In this document: one piece after another, positions 55,747-64,000 of the stretch | Numbering within the stretch: position 1 is the first letter of the stretch | Layout: each line of letters opens with the position of its first letter | DNA from: Oceanimonas baumannii | GTDB taxonomy: Bacteria > Pseudomonadota > Gammaproteobacteria > Enterobacterales > Aeromonadaceae | DNA length: 64,000 nucleotides | Direction of reading: 5' to 3' | NCBI RefSeq assembly: GCF_002245495.1 | Contig: NZ_NQJF01000015.1 | Span: 33,454 to 97,453 of the forward strand | The notes under the pieces: model-generated | What the model was told of the DNA's origin: nothing | Database searches by the model: none | Seen by the model: the letters and a program-made list of their open reading frames with translations, nothing else | Made by a program: the position numbers and the translations under genes

Positions 55747-56142
55747 ATGATCCACAGAATGAACGAGACTCAAATCTGCCCACTGGCACAAGCGCTGGAT
55801 ATTATTGGTGATCGCTGGACCTTATTGGTCGTGCGCGATTTACTGCAAGGAAAATCACGCTACAACGAGTTCAGCCACAGTGCTGAAAACATTCCAACCA
55901 ATATTCTTGCCAACCGCCTAAAACGCTTATTAGAGCAAGGGCTAGTCAAAAAAACGGCGTATCAGCAGCGTCCCGTGCGCTACCAATACCACCTCACTGC
56001 CAAAGGAGCGGGCCTGCTGCCGGTCATCCAGCAGCTGGCCCAGTGGTCGCAGCAGCATTACCCACAGTGCAAGAATATCCCAGCTGAGTTCTTTCAATTA
56101 ACGGTTAAGCAAGCACTGCAACATCAACGCAGCGAGCCATAA
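55747..56142 (+). CDS. HxlR-family transcriptional regulator
   Basis: A 131-residue (or 127 from ATG 55759) winged-helix regulator. Signature: CPLAQALDIIGDRWTLLVVR, with an HTH in YNEFSHSAENIPTNILANRL and wing RPVRYQYHLTAKG. HxlR proteins sense aldehydes, quinones or thiol stress, often through the N-terminal Cys (Cys11 here). The start has no clear ribosome site. Divergent from the HD-domain gene, which it probably represses together with itself. Confidence 0.9.
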   Translation: MIHRMNETQICPLAQALDIIGDRWTLLVVRDLLQGKSRYNEFSHSAENIPTNILANRLKRLLEQGLVKKTAYQQRPVRYQYHLTAKGAGLLPVIQQLAQWSQQHYPQCKNIPAEFFQLTVKQALQHQRSEP

Positions 56143-56387
56143 GGTTTTCTGAGCAGACTGATGGCTTTCCCATACCGGGCCGGATCTGATTTACCAACAC
56201 CGACAACGCCGGAACGAAGGATGAACGCAGAACGCCTGGCCGATTATCTTGTATCCGGTGCAGGACAAGCTGCTCTGAAACGGGCAAACCAGCCTGCCGG
56301 CCATACCTGGATTTATCCGGCCAGAACCAACCTGACGAATGGCCGGAGCTCTCCCCCAGTAGTGCAGGAGCATCAGCTATTAAAAAA

Positions 56388-56422
56388 CTGCCCGGGCATT
56401 TGGTGCTCTAATGCCCGGGCAG
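56388..56422 (-). terminator. Strong orphan terminator reading leftward
   Basis: A perfect 13-bp stem ctgcccgggcatt/aatgcccgggcag with a 9-nt loop. On the minus strand it is followed by TTTTTTAA, so it ends leftward transcripts, yet no minus-strand gene lies to its right. It may end antisense transcription or an unannotated small RNA. Confidence 0.8.
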
Positions 56423-56536
56423 GCACAAGTAAACAACTTCCTTCTCCTTTTCATATCCACGCTGCACAGCGCCAACTGATCATCATCCCCGACATTTATC
56501 CGCCATTCCGGTAACGGGTTCTCATCACAATCAATG

Positions 56537-56551
56537 TGTTATAACATAACA
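56537..56551 (+). promoter_or_regulatory. Zur-box-like palindrome upstream of folE2
   Basis: TGTTAT/ATAACA arms with a 3-nt spacer, matching the core of the gammaproteobacterial Zur motif (TGTTATA-N-TATAACA type). It lies 142 bp upstream of folE2, a gene class known to be zinc-starvation induced. Confidence 0.7.
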
Positions 56552-56693
56552 AAACATAATCCACCCGGGTTATTCCTCGGAATCCTTCTCCGGTGCTCCG
56601 GGAACCCATGGGTGGAATTCAACACAGGCACTTTCACTGCTTGGTCACCGGCCGTCAGAGAAGGCGCCCTCATTGCACCAAGATAGGCTTAGC

Positions 56694-57662
56694 ATGAACA
56701 GAGATCTGCCGGACGTGGCCGCTACCGAAACCCCTTCCATTCAGGCTCCATTGCAATGGGTTGGCATGAGCAGAATTGATATTCCCTTTCATCTGGCCGA
56801 GCCAGGCTGCCCGGGGCCGGTCCACGCCATGGCTGATGTTCAGGTCAATCTGCCGGCGGCTACGATCAAGGGCATACACATGTCTCGTATTTACCGGATG
56901 CTGGATGACCTCTCTCGCCAGACGGCAATAACACCATCACACCTCGAAACCCTGCTCGGGCAGATGGTTGAAAGCCATCGAGACTGTGAGACTGACAGCG
57001 CCAGAGTCATACTGAATTTCAATCTTCTGGTCAGACGACCAGCACTGAAGACACCCGAGCTGGCGGGCTGGAAGTCTTATCCGGCCAGACTTGAAGCAAC
57101 GCTGGCACGGGGCCACTTCTCACTGGAAGCACGGGTCCAGGTGGAGTACTCCTCCACCTGCCCCTGCTCGGCCGCCTTGTCCAGACAACTCGTGGCTCGG
57201 GGATTCAGGGAGCACTTCCCTGGCGATAAAGCAGTCACGACCGACGAGGTCACAGCCTGGCTGAAGCAACATGCCACCCTGGCCACACCGCACAGTCAGC
57301 GCAGCGAAGCCCAGGTCACCGTCACCCTTGCCTCAAACGCTCCGGATTTCGGCCTGATGCCTCTCATTGATCAAATAGAAGAAGTGCTGACCACCCCCGT
57401 ACAGACTGCAGTGAAACGAGCCGATGAACAGGCGTTTGCCTGGCTGAACGGCCAGAACCTGATGTACGTGGAAGACGCTGCACGCCGCATTCAGCATGCA
57501 CTCCTTAAGCCATATGCAACTGCCCTGGTCCACGTCAGACATCTGGAAAGCCTGCATTCCCATGATGCGGTGGCCTCGGCCAACGGCAATGTTTCCAGCG
57601 CCCGCTTTTATACAGAGGAGCCAGACAGCAGGCATAACCCGATCCCACAAAACTCTGATTGA
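56694..57662 (+). CDS. folE2: GTP cyclohydrolase IB (FolE2)
   Basis: A 322-residue zinc-independent enzyme for the first step of folate synthesis, replacing FolE when zinc is scarce. ATG 56694 is used (frame opens at TTG 56673). Family elements: [29 protein letters not shown], catalytic Cys in [17 protein letters not shown] (C156/C158), [14 protein letters not shown] and the [15 protein letters not shown] end. A Zur-like box is upstream, and a dihydroorotase paralogue follows by 18 bp, both fitting a zinc-sparing operon. Confidence 0.96.
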   Translation: MNRDLPDVAATETPSIQAPLQWVGMSRIDIPFHLAEPGCPGPVHAMADVQVNLPAATIKGIHMSRIYRMLDDLSRQTAITPSHLETLLGQMVESHRDCETDSARVILNFNLLVRRPALKTPELAGWKSYPARLEATLARGHFSLEARVQVEYSSTCPCSAALSRQLVARGFREHFPGDKAVTTDEVTAWLKQHATLATPHSQRSEAQVTVTLASNAPDFGLMPLIDQIEEVLTTPVQTAVKRADEQAFAWLNGQNLMYVEDAARRIQHALLKPYATALVHVRHLESLHSHDAVASANGNVSSARFYTEEPDSRHNPIPQNSD

Positions 57663-57680
57663 TATGGAAGCGAACATAAG

Positions 57681-58976
57681 ATGAAACATGCAGACCTGTT
57701 GATTCTGGGGGGCACCGTAATAACCCCCAATGGCACCGAACAAATCGACATTGCCAGCCGGAATGGCAACATCGTGGCACTGGGCGCGTTGCAGGGCGAG
57801 TGGAGTGCTGATACCAGTCTGTATGCCCGTGGGCTGCATGTTCTGCCCGGGATCATTGACAGCCAGGTTCACTTCCGCGAGCCCGGACTGACCCATAAGG
57901 AAGATCTTGAAGCCGGTACCCGAGGTGCGGTCCTGGGCGGTGTCACCGCCGTTTTCGACATGCCCAATACCCATCCACTAACGCTGTGGGAAGCGGATCT
58001 TCAGGCCAAGCTGGATGCCGCACAACACCGCGCCTGGTGCGATTATGCCTTCTATATCGGCGGCTCGGCGGTCAACGCCGAACAGTTGCAGAACCTGGAA
58101 AATCTGCCCGGTTGCGCCGGCGTCAAGGTCTTCATGGGCAGCTCTTTTGGCGACCTGCTGGCGGATGAAGACGCCGTGTTACGCAAGATCCTGCAACATG
58201 GCCGCCGGCGAATGGCCATACATGCCGAAGACGAAGCACGTCTGCGGGAACGCAAGGCGATCGTTGAGGCCAGCGGCAACCTGTTACAACATCACGAATG
58301 GCGTGATGTTGAAAGCGCCCTCAAGGCCACTCGGCGCATAGTAGCCCTGGCCGAGGAGAGCGGTCGCCGCCTGCATATACTGCATGTCTCCACTGCCGAA
58401 GAAATGCAGTTCCTGGCCGAATTCAAGCACCGGATAAGCGTGGAAGTAACTCCTCATCACCTGACCCTGGCAGCACCGGATTGCTACAGGCATCTGGGCA
58501 GCCTGGCACAGATGAATCCACCGGTTCGAGCACAACATCACCAGGACGCCTTATGGCAGGCCGTTCGCGAGGGCGTTGTCGATGTGATCGGCAGCGACCA
58601 TGCTCCCCACACCCGGGAAGAAAAAGCCCAACCCTATCCACGCTCCCCCAGTGGCATGACCGGAGTACAGACTCTGTTGCCCATTATGCTGGATCACGTC
58701 AATGCAGGTCGCCTCAGCCTGCAGCGGCTGGTTGATCTGGCCGCTCAACGAACCATCAGCAACGACTGGATTGCCAGCCGCAGTGGCTGGACTCCCTACG
58801 ATGGCAAATCCATCACGGGCTGGCCGATACATACCGTGGTTCGTGGGCAAATAGTGGTACGGGATGAGCAACTGACCGGCATCGCAGGTGGTCAGGCCAT
58901 ACGCTTCCTTGAAACACCGGAAGGTATACCCGCACGGCCTGCACGCTCTCATTCGCAGAGAAAAATCATGCCATAA
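57681..58976 (+). CDS. Dihydroorotase-like amidohydrolase (PyrC2-type, zinc-starvation paralogue)
   Basis: A 431-residue amidohydrolase. It begins HADLLILGGTVITPNG. Metal-site features: IDSQVHFREPG (60-69 region, with Gln62 where many dihydroorotases have the first His of H-x-H), Lys149 in GVKVFMGSS, His181 (MAIHAEDE), HILHVSTAE, and Asp in IGSDHAPHT. In Pseudomonas and others a second dihydroorotase with folE2 is Zur-controlled, allowing pyrimidine synthesis with less zinc. It lies 18 bp after folE2 and is probably co-transcribed. Confidence 0.88.
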   Translation: MKHADLLILGGTVITPNGTEQIDIASRNGNIVALGALQGEWSADTSLYARGLHVLPGIIDSQVHFREPGLTHKEDLEAGTRGAVLGGVTAVFDMPNTHPLTLWEADLQAKLDAAQHRAWCDYAFYIGGSAVNAEQLQNLENLPGCAGVKVFMGSSFGDLLADEDAVLRKILQHGRRRMAIHAEDEARLRERKAIVEASGNLLQHHEWRDVESALKATRRIVALAEESGRRLHILHVSTAEEMQFLAEFKHRISVEVTPHHLTLAAPDCYRHLGSLAQMNPPVRAQHHQDALWQAVREGVVDVIGSDHAPHTREEKAQPYPRSPSGMTGVQTLLPIMLDHVNAGRLSLQRLVDLAAQRTISNDWIASRSGWTPYDGKSITGWPIHTVVRGQIVVRDEQLTGIAGGQAIRFLETPEGIPARPARSHSQRKIMP

Positions 58977-59097
58977 GAAGTCGCTCCCAGAATATCCGCT
59001 TCACCACTGAACTCCTAACTCAATGAATGCCCGAATCCCATCATCAACGGCAAGCGACCAGCTCGCTGAGGCAAAGCAGACATAATCAGTCTTCTCG

Positions 59098-60132
59098 TTA
59101 GGAGCCCCCACCTGAGTGGGTATACCAGGAGCTGGTTTTATTGACGAAATAGACCAGAGACAGCATAACCGGCACTTCTACCAGCACTCCCACCACAGTG
59201 GCCAGGGCTGCACCAGAGTGCAGTCCAAACAGGGAAATGGCCACTGCTACCGCCAGCTCGAAAAAGTTGGAGGTACCAATCAGGCAGGCCGGGCCGGCTA
59301 CGTTGTGCGGCAGGCGCAACCAGCGGGCCGCACCGTAGGCAATGAGGAAAATACCATAGGTCTGGATCAGCAGCGGAATGGCAATCAGCACTATGGTCTG
59401 CGGTTGTGCCAGCAGGGTTTCTGCCTGAAAGCCAAACAGCAGCACCACGGTGGCCAGCAGTCCCAGCACCGACCAGGGCTTGAGCCGGTGCAGAAAATGG
59501 TCAAGACGCGCGCCATCGCCCTTGCGCTCCAGCCGGTGACGGGTCCAGGCACCGGCCAGCAGCGGCAATAACACATAGAGCACCACCGACAGCAACAACG
59601 TTTGCCATGGCACCTGAATATCACTGACCCCCAGCAGAAAGGCGGCAATCGGGGCAAAGGCGAAAATCATGATGATGTCGTTCACCGACACCTGCACCAG
59701 GGTATAGTTGGGATCCCCCTTGGTCAGCTGGCTCCAGACAAACACCATGGCGGTACAGGGTGCCACGCCCAGCAGGATCATGCCGGCAATGTATTCCCCG
59801 GCGGTATTAGGGTCCACCCAGTCTGCAAAAAACACGCGAAAAAACAGCCAGCCCAAGGCCGCCATGGTAAAGGGCTTAATCAGCCAGTTGACAACCAGGG
59901 TCAACAGCAACCCTTTGGGTTTTTTGCCTACATCCCTGATAGCGCGGAAGTCTATCTGTACCATCATGGGGTAGATCATCACCCAGATAAGCACCGCCAC
60001 TACCAGGTTAACGTGGGCAAACTCCAGCCGGGCGATGGCCCCAAACACATCGGGCACCAGGCTGCCCAGTGTTACGCCGGATACAATGCAAAGCGCGACC
60101 CAGAGTGACAGATAACGTTCAAACATTCCCAT
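59098..60132 (-). CDS. acr3: Acr3-family arsenite efflux permease
   Basis: A 344-residue inner-membrane transporter with ten helices. Acr3 hallmarks: [40 protein letters not shown] (the conserved Cys for As(III)), [15 protein letters not shown] and [18 protein letters not shown]. Exports As(OH)3 using the proton gradient. It starts 12 bp after arsH on the same strand. Often annotated arsB, but the sequence is Acr3, not ArsB. Confidence 0.95.
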   Translation of the reverse strand: MGMFERYLSLWVALCIVSGVTLGSLVPDVFGAIARLEFAHVNLVVAVLIWVMIYPMMVQIDFRAIRDVGKKPKGLLLTLVVNWLIKPFTMAALGWLFFRVFFADWVDPNTAGEYIAGMILLGVAPCTAMVFVWSQLTKGDPNYTLVQVSVNDIIMIFAFAPIAAFLLGVSDIQVPWQTLLLSVVLYVLLPLLAGAWTRHRLERKGDGARLDHFLHRLKPWSVLGLLATVVLLFGFQAETLLAQPQTIVLIAIPLLIQTYGIFLIAYGAARWLRLPHNVAGPACLIGTSNFFELAVAVAISLFGLHSGAALATVVGVLVEVPVMLSLVYFVNKTSSWYTHSGGGS

Positions 60133-60144
60133 ATCTTAAGGCCC

Positions 60145-60864
60145 CTAGATCGCACGCTGGTTAACACGTGCAGCGAGTTGCTCGGCACTTTCCACTCGTT
60201 CCGAGTAGCGGTTGGTGAGGTAATCACTGCAGCCCCGGGCCAGCAGAGTGAATTTCATCAGCTCCTCCATGACATCGACAATGCGGTTGTAATAGGCGGA
60301 GGGCTTCATGCGGTCATTGTCATCAAACTCCAGGTATGCCTTGGCCACCGATGACTGGTTGGGAATCGTGAGCATGCGCATCCACCGCCCCAATATTCGC
60401 ATCTGGTTAACGGTATTAAAACTCTGGGCCCCCCCGCAGACCTGCATCACGGCCAGGGTTTTACCCTGCGTTGGCCGAACCGCGCCAAGACTGAGAGGGA
60501 TCCAATCGATCTGAGTTTTCATAATGGAGGTCATGGCACCATGACGCTCCGGTGAACACCAGACCATGCCTTCACACCACTGCACCAGCTTACGCAGCTC
60601 TTGCACCTTGGGATGCTGTTCATCTGTATCATCTGGCATGGGCAACCCCTTGGGATTGAAAATACGAATGTCTGCACCCATTTCCTGCAATAATCGTGCA
60701 GCTTCTTCAGTTACCAGGCGGCTGAAAGATCGTTCACGTAGAGAGCCATATAGCAGCAGTATCCTGGGAGCATGGTTCACTCCGGTAACCGCCAGTGCCT
60801 TGCTATCAGGAACTAGAAAGTGCCTAGCATCCAGGTTGGGCAAATCTTTGATGGCTTTATTCAT
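60145..60864 (-). CDS. arsH: ArsH NADPH-dependent FMN reductase
   Basis: A 239-residue flavoprotein. FMN-binding loop [40 protein letters not shown], and [20 protein letters not shown] are diagnostic of ArsH, which oxidises trivalent organoarsenicals. The ATG overlaps an upstream stop (TAATG), hinting that a small upstream frame is translated. It is followed by acr3 in the same operon. Confidence 0.95.
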   Translation of the reverse strand: MNKAIKDLPNLDARHFLVPDSKALAVTGVNHAPRILLLYGSLRERSFSRLVTEEAARLLQEMGADIRIFNPKGLPMPDDTDEQHPKVQELRKLVQWCEGMVWCSPERHGAMTSIMKTQIDWIPLSLGAVRPTQGKTLAVMQVCGGAQSFNTVNQMRILGRWMRMLTIPNQSSVAKAYLEFDDNDRMKPSAYYNRIVDVMEELMKFTLLARGCSDYLTNRYSERVESAEQLAARVNQRAI

Positions 60865-60971
60865 TAAACCGTTTCCTTTTCACAGCGGCAGCCTTCCGGT
60901 AAAAGCTGCTCGTTCATGTGGTGAAGCCATGGCAGGGCTCCTTCAAACCCGGGCACCAGGCTTACGGGCAT
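60864..60971 (-). CDS. Small frame coupled to arsH, unresolved
   Basis: A 35-residue frame from ATG 60971 ([20 protein letters not shown]...CRCEKETV) whose TAA overlaps the arsH ATG by 1 bp. The CxC near its end could bind arsenite and might be the tail of a lost ArsR, but there is no recognisable helix-turn-helix upstream. It could equally be chance. Confidence 0.3.
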   Translation of the reverse strand: MPVSLVPGFEGALPWLHHMNEQLLPEGCRCEKETV

Positions 60972-61818
60972 TTCTCAGATCCGAATGCATCCGCCCATTG
61001 AGGGGGCGTCGATAAAACCCCATTGGACCAGGCACCCTCAGCAGTGCAATATCTTCACCCCGGCATTGACCTTTTAGCTGCTCAGCAGTACAAGAAATCA
61101 CTTCAAGACCGCATGATGCGTACGAGCACTGCTGGCTTTGGGGCTGGGCTGGAAAGTCCCTGACCATTACCGCCATCAAGCCGTTGACAGCATGCTTGAA
61201 GCAAAAGTGCTTCCCTCATTTTCGAACGGGCCAAATTGGCCGGACAGACAAAACTTTGCTATTACCGACTCACCTGTATCTGGCACACTCTACATACGAA
61301 AAAACGCATATTCAATAAATGATATATGCTTTTTCCCATATATAAAAAACGAGAGTAGAAACAAAACGACGAGGCCCTCACCACCAGAGCTGACGACAGG
61401 TTCCTCTCCTGCAATATCTGAAAAAACTGCGCCTGACCAGGCGCCCGGGAGTTTGGTGTGCCTCCGCAAAGCAGCGTGGGGTATCCAGGCTATGTTTGCA
61501 AGGGAAGACCCATCTCTGCCAACCACTTGTCACTTATCGCCCTTCATTCATTTCGGCAAAGCTGTTACTACTCACCCGAACTGTCGACGAAGTGCTTTTT
61601 GAGCGGCCGTACGGCACACTCTGGTGATAGCTAATATCAAGTTAAGATTCATCTTGGACTAGCAAGCAGAAAGCCATCTTTAACTACACAGAGTTTTAAG
61701 CGGCGCCGACGAACAAATATTTCCATCATCTGTTGCTACACTACAAAAACTTAGACGATGACACCTTGTGGTGAAGATTTGTCAGCTTATGGTGGGAACT
61801 ACAAGAAAAGTAATTGGA
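60972..61818. other. Gene-poor region upstream of the ars genes
   Basis: About 850 bp with no gene I can support. The 61138-61602 and 60943-61179 frames lack ribosome sites and recognisable domains. It contains an ArsR-operator-like inverted repeat (GCATAT/ATATGC, 61306-61329) in an AT-rich stretch that is the most likely ars promoter. Confidence 0.5.
61306..61329 (-). promoter_or_regulatory. Inverted repeat, possible ars operator
   Basis: GCATAT and ATATGC arms with a 12-nt spacer, flanked by T/A tracts. It is about 440 bp upstream of arsH, with no intact regulator gene between. Binding by an ArsR-type protein is inferred only. Confidence 0.35.
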
Positions 61819-61930
61819 GGTGGCGCCCGCCAGCCACATCCCGGCACTCGAAGCTCCTTGCCGTGGCTGCTCCCTTCCGGGCCTGACCAGGTAGACAAGG
61901 TTTCGATGCGGGAGGACCAACGGGGCCACC
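61819..61930 (-). ncRNA. ffs: 4.5S RNA of the signal recognition particle
   Basis: The minus strand folds into one long hairpin: 5' GGTGGCCCCGTTGGTCCTCC pairs with 3' GCTGGCGGGCGCCACC. The conserved Ffh-binding core GGTCAGG-CCGGAAGG-AGCAGCC is present, and TGCCGGGATGTGGCTGGC matches the E. coli 3' arm. The 112-nt length is close to the E. coli 114 nt. It guides ribosomes making membrane proteins to the inner membrane with Ffh. Confidence 0.96.
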
Positions 61931-61944
61931 ATCGAAGCGCCGCC

Positions 61945-61972
61945 AGTCTAGCAAAACGGCTTTTCATTGCAA
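61945..61972 (-). promoter_or_regulatory. Sigma-70 promoter of ffs
   Basis: On the minus strand TTGCAA (-35), a 16-nt spacer and TAGACT (-10) precede a GC-rich discriminator (GGCGGCGC) just upstream of the RNA start. A GC-rich discriminator is typical of stable-RNA promoters under stringent control. Confidence 0.75.
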
Positions 61973-62013
61973 TAGCTTGTGAACCAACTGCGGGTTTATT
62001 GGCCGATTCCCCC

Positions 62014-63741
62014 TTAAAACGGAAAATACAGCGGTACCAGTACCAACACGCCAGCACTGTAGAGCACACTCACGGGCAGGCCGGCCTTGATATAGTCGGT
62101 CACCCGGTAACGCCCCGGGGAATACACCATCAGGTGGGTCTGGTAACCAAAAGGCACCAGAAAACAGGCACTGGCACCAAAAGCCACCGCCATGATAAAG
62201 GGCATGGGATCCACGCCAAAACCCTGCGCCGTAGACAGGCCAATAGGAAAAGCCAGTGCTGCGGCGGCATTGTTGGTCACGGTTTCGGTTAGTAACAGAG
62301 TAATGAGGTAAACCCCCACAAAGGCTCCCATTACGCCATAGCCACTGAATACACTGTGCATGGTCTCCGCCACCAGCGCTGCCGCGCCCGAGCTTTCCAA
62401 CGCTCTGGCCACGGTGAGCGCCGAGCCAATCACCATCATCAGCTCAAACGGAAAACGCCGGCGCAGCTCAGACAAGGTAAGAATGCGCGTCAGCAGCAGG
62501 GCTGCCAGTAACAACAACAAGCCATTCAGCAATGGCAACAGACCAAAAGCGGCCATGCCGATCACCAACCCAAAGCCGCTAAACGCAAACAGGCTCTGAC
62601 GGGCGCTGAGCCGGGGCCGCTGCAGACTGTTACTGAGCAGATGAAAGTTGCGATCCAGATTCCGGTGTTGTTTAAAGTCCGGCCCCACCGCCAGCAACAT
62701 GCTGTCCCCTACCCTGAGCGGTATTTTGCCAAGGGTACCGTAAAGCCTCCGTCCGCCACGGCGAATACCCACCACACCGGCATTGAACATGGTACGAAAG
62801 TCCACTTCCTGCAGGGTCCGGTTAGCCAGTTCCGATTCGTTGGAAATCACCACTTCCACCAGGTTGGACGCCAGCAGCCGGTCGGCACCGTTGCCAAACA
62901 ACTGCAGGCCGGAAAATTGCTGCAGCGCCTGTACCTTTTCCACTTCACCGGTAAACACCAGTACATCACCGGCTTCTAGCACTTCATCGGGAGAGACCGG
63001 GCTTATCAGCCGATCGTGGCGGGATATTTCCAGCAAAAAAAGACCGTTCAGCCGCCGCAGGCCATTTTCTTCAATGCTGCGCCCCACCAGTGGTGAGCCG
63101 GCTTCCAGCCTGGCTTCCAAAAAGTAGGCTTGAGCACTCTCGTTGCTTGGCAACTGATGAGCCGGCAAAAATCGCCGGCTGAACAACAGCCCCATCAGAC
63201 ACAGCACCGCTACCGGCAGCCCGACCAGGGTAAACTCAAACATTCCCAGTGCCGGCAAACCGGCGTTCACCACAAACGAATTCACCACCAGATTGGTGGA
63301 TGTGCCAACCAGTGTCGTAATGCCGCCGAGCACAGAGGCAAACGACAGCGGAATCAGCAAACGGGAGGGAGCAATGTAGCGCTGACGGGAGATCACCCCC
63401 AGTAACGAGCCGACCACAGCGGTGTTATTAAGAAAAGCAGAGAGCCCGGCGGTCAGCCCCATCAGCCGGAGGCTTGCCCGCCACTCCTTGCCCTGCAACA
63501 GGGAGTCAGACAAACGCTCAAGCAGTGGAGAACGCTCCAGTGCCAGAGATACTAACATCAGCACCAGCAGGGTGATCAGCGCCGGGTTGGAGAAACTGGC
63601 CAGCATGGCCTGCTCGCTGATCACGCCAGAAATGACATAGCCTACGGCCCAGCCGCTGAACAGCACCGCCGGTGCAATCCGGCCATGAATAAGCAACCCC
63701 AGCAGGATACCAATGGATGCTAATACCAAATACGCTGACAT
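62014..63741 (-). CDS. SLC13/DASS-family anion permease with two RCK_C domains, probable sulfate transporter
   Basis: A 575-residue inner-membrane protein from ATG 63741; the frame extends to 63783, but ATG 63741 begins right at the first helix. Helices occupy about 1-195 and 390-575. Between them are two TrkA-C-like regulatory domains (ARLEAGSPLVGRSIEENGLRRL; ISNESELANRTLQEVDFR). Transport motifs SAFLNNTAVVGSLLG, TLVGTSTNLVVNSF and TETVTNNAAAALAFPIGLS mark the sodium/anion symporter family. Divergent from cysD with a 120-bp gap, so sulfate uptake feeding assimilation is the likely role. Confidence 0.88.
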   Translation of the reverse strand: MSAYLVLASIGILLGLLIHGRIAPAVLFSGWAVGYVISGVISEQAMLASFSNPALITLLVLMLVSLALERSPLLERLSDSLLQGKEWRASLRLMGLTAGLSAFLNNTAVVGSLLGVISRQRYIAPSRLLIPLSFASVLGGITTLVGTSTNLVVNSFVVNAGLPALGMFEFTLVGLPVAVLCLMGLLFSRRFLPAHQLPSNESAQAYFLEARLEAGSPLVGRSIEENGLRRLNGLFLLEISRHDRLISPVSPDEVLEAGDVLVFTGEVEKVQALQQFSGLQLFGNGADRLLASNLVEVVISNESELANRTLQEVDFRTMFNAGVVGIRRGGRRLYGTLGKIPLRVGDSMLLAVGPDFKQHRNLDRNFHLLSNSLQRPRLSARQSLFAFSGFGLVIGMAAFGLLPLLNGLLLLLAALLLTRILTLSELRRRFPFELMMVIGSALTVARALESSGAAALVAETMHSVFSGYGVMGAFVGVYLITLLLTETVTNNAAAALAFPIGLSTAQGFGVDPMPFIMAVAFGASACFLVPFGYQTHLMVYSPGRYRVTDYIKAGLPVSVLYSAGVLVLVPLYFPF

Positions 63742-63861
63742 ATATAACCACTCGCTCTTTAGCAGGGGTATCATTGTATGCATATATCAAATAAACTGAA
63801 TACATAGATCTTCTATAACATTTTGTTATTAGCATAATCCAAAGGCGAGAACAGTATCATT

Positions 63862-64000
63862 ATGAATCTGACGCACCTGCAACGGCTGGAAGCCGAAAGT
63901 ATTCACATTATGCGGGAAGTGGTGGCCGAGGCCGATAACCCGGTCATGCTCTACTCCATTGGTAAAGACAGCGCCGTGATGCTGCACCTGGCCATGAAGG
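63862..64000 (+). CDS. cysD: Sulfate adenylyltransferase subunit 2, N-terminal part
   Basis: The first 46 residues of CysD, cut by the window edge. It starts [20 protein letters not shown] and contains the PP-loop [16 protein letters not shown] that binds ATP. With CysN it makes adenosine 5'-phosphosulfate, the first step of sulfate assimilation. Divergent from the SLC13-type permease. Confidence 0.95.
   Translation, partial: MNLTHLQRLEAESIHIMREVVAEADNPVMLYSIGKDSAVMLHLAMK

Larger units (their letters stand above)
56143..56693. other. Intergenic region with hairpin and Zur-like site
   Basis: About 550 bp. The frame 56161-56514 has no ribosome site or recognisable domain and is not called. 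It holds a minus-strand terminator (56388-56422), a Zur-like box (56537-56551) and the leader of folE2. Confidence 0.6.

Noticed and set aside
56161..56514. 117-residue ORF between HxlR and folE2
   Set aside because: No ribosome site or domain, and it runs through the orphan terminator hairpin.
60943..61179. 78-residue minus-strand ORF upstream of arsH
   Set aside because: It does not show an ArsR helix-turn-helix or any family I recognise, and a different frame is the one coupled to arsH.
61138..61602. 154-residue plus-strand ORF
   Set aside because: No ribosome site and no recognisable domain, irregular composition, and it overlaps the probable ars promoter.
61768..62292. 174-residue plus-strand ORF over the 4.5S RNA
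   Set aside because: It is antisense to the SRP RNA gene and the end of the SLC13-type permease.

Overview
The window is gammaproteobacterial accessory and housekeeping DNA of moderately high GC. The EntD/KatG/YncE set, the compact 4.5S RNA, an arsenite Acr3/ArsH pair and an SLC13-cysD junction together suggest a marine or brackish Aeromonadales-type bacterium (Oceanimonas/Zobellella-like). That placement is inference, not a database result.

Positions 1-16050 (minus strand) are a LapA/BapA-type biofilm adhesin system. They hold a giant repeat protein of at least 3685 residues, whose 3' end lies outside the window, and its dedicated type I exporter (TolC-like, ABC transporter, HlyD-like). The long plus-strand ORFs across 132-10571 are antisense shadows of the adhesin. 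Next (16268-20338) comes a sensory trio: a solute-binding protein without permeases, a REC-AraC regulator and a membrane hybrid kinase. It is followed by two deletion-broken genes, a hybrid kinase (20335-22436) and a LysE exporter (22679-23072).

Positions 23246-29182 are a copper-resistance block: CopS-like kinase, cytochrome c, cupredoxin, CopB, CopA and CopR, with sensor and regulator at opposite ends. Positions 29224-48843 are a catecholate siderophore locus. It has a divergent esterase/TonB receptor pair with a Fur-like site, then an eleven-gene overlapping minus-strand operon (exporter, entC, entE, split entB and aryl carrier, entF, entA, binding protein, permease, ATPase, esterase), then a YncE-type propeller and the EntD phosphopantetheinyl transferase. 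The NRPS specificity residues read as serine, so an enterobactin-type DHB-serine product is the best guess.

Positions 48809-54590 hold katG, an exported gamma-glutamyltranspeptidase, exported rhodanese and DsrE-like proteins and a glutaredoxin-like protein. Positions 54857-56142 are a divergent HD-domain/HxlR pair with a duplicated operator. Positions 56537-58976 look like a zinc-starvation operon (Zur-like box, folE2, a dihydroorotase paralogue). Positions 59098-60864 carry acr3 and arsH without a recognisable arsR. A 4.5S SRP RNA gene lies at 61819-61930, followed by an SLC13-type permease and the start of cysD.

The recurring theme is surface attachment plus metal and sulfur management: iron uptake, copper, zinc and arsenic responses, glutathione/sulfane handling and sulfate assimilation.
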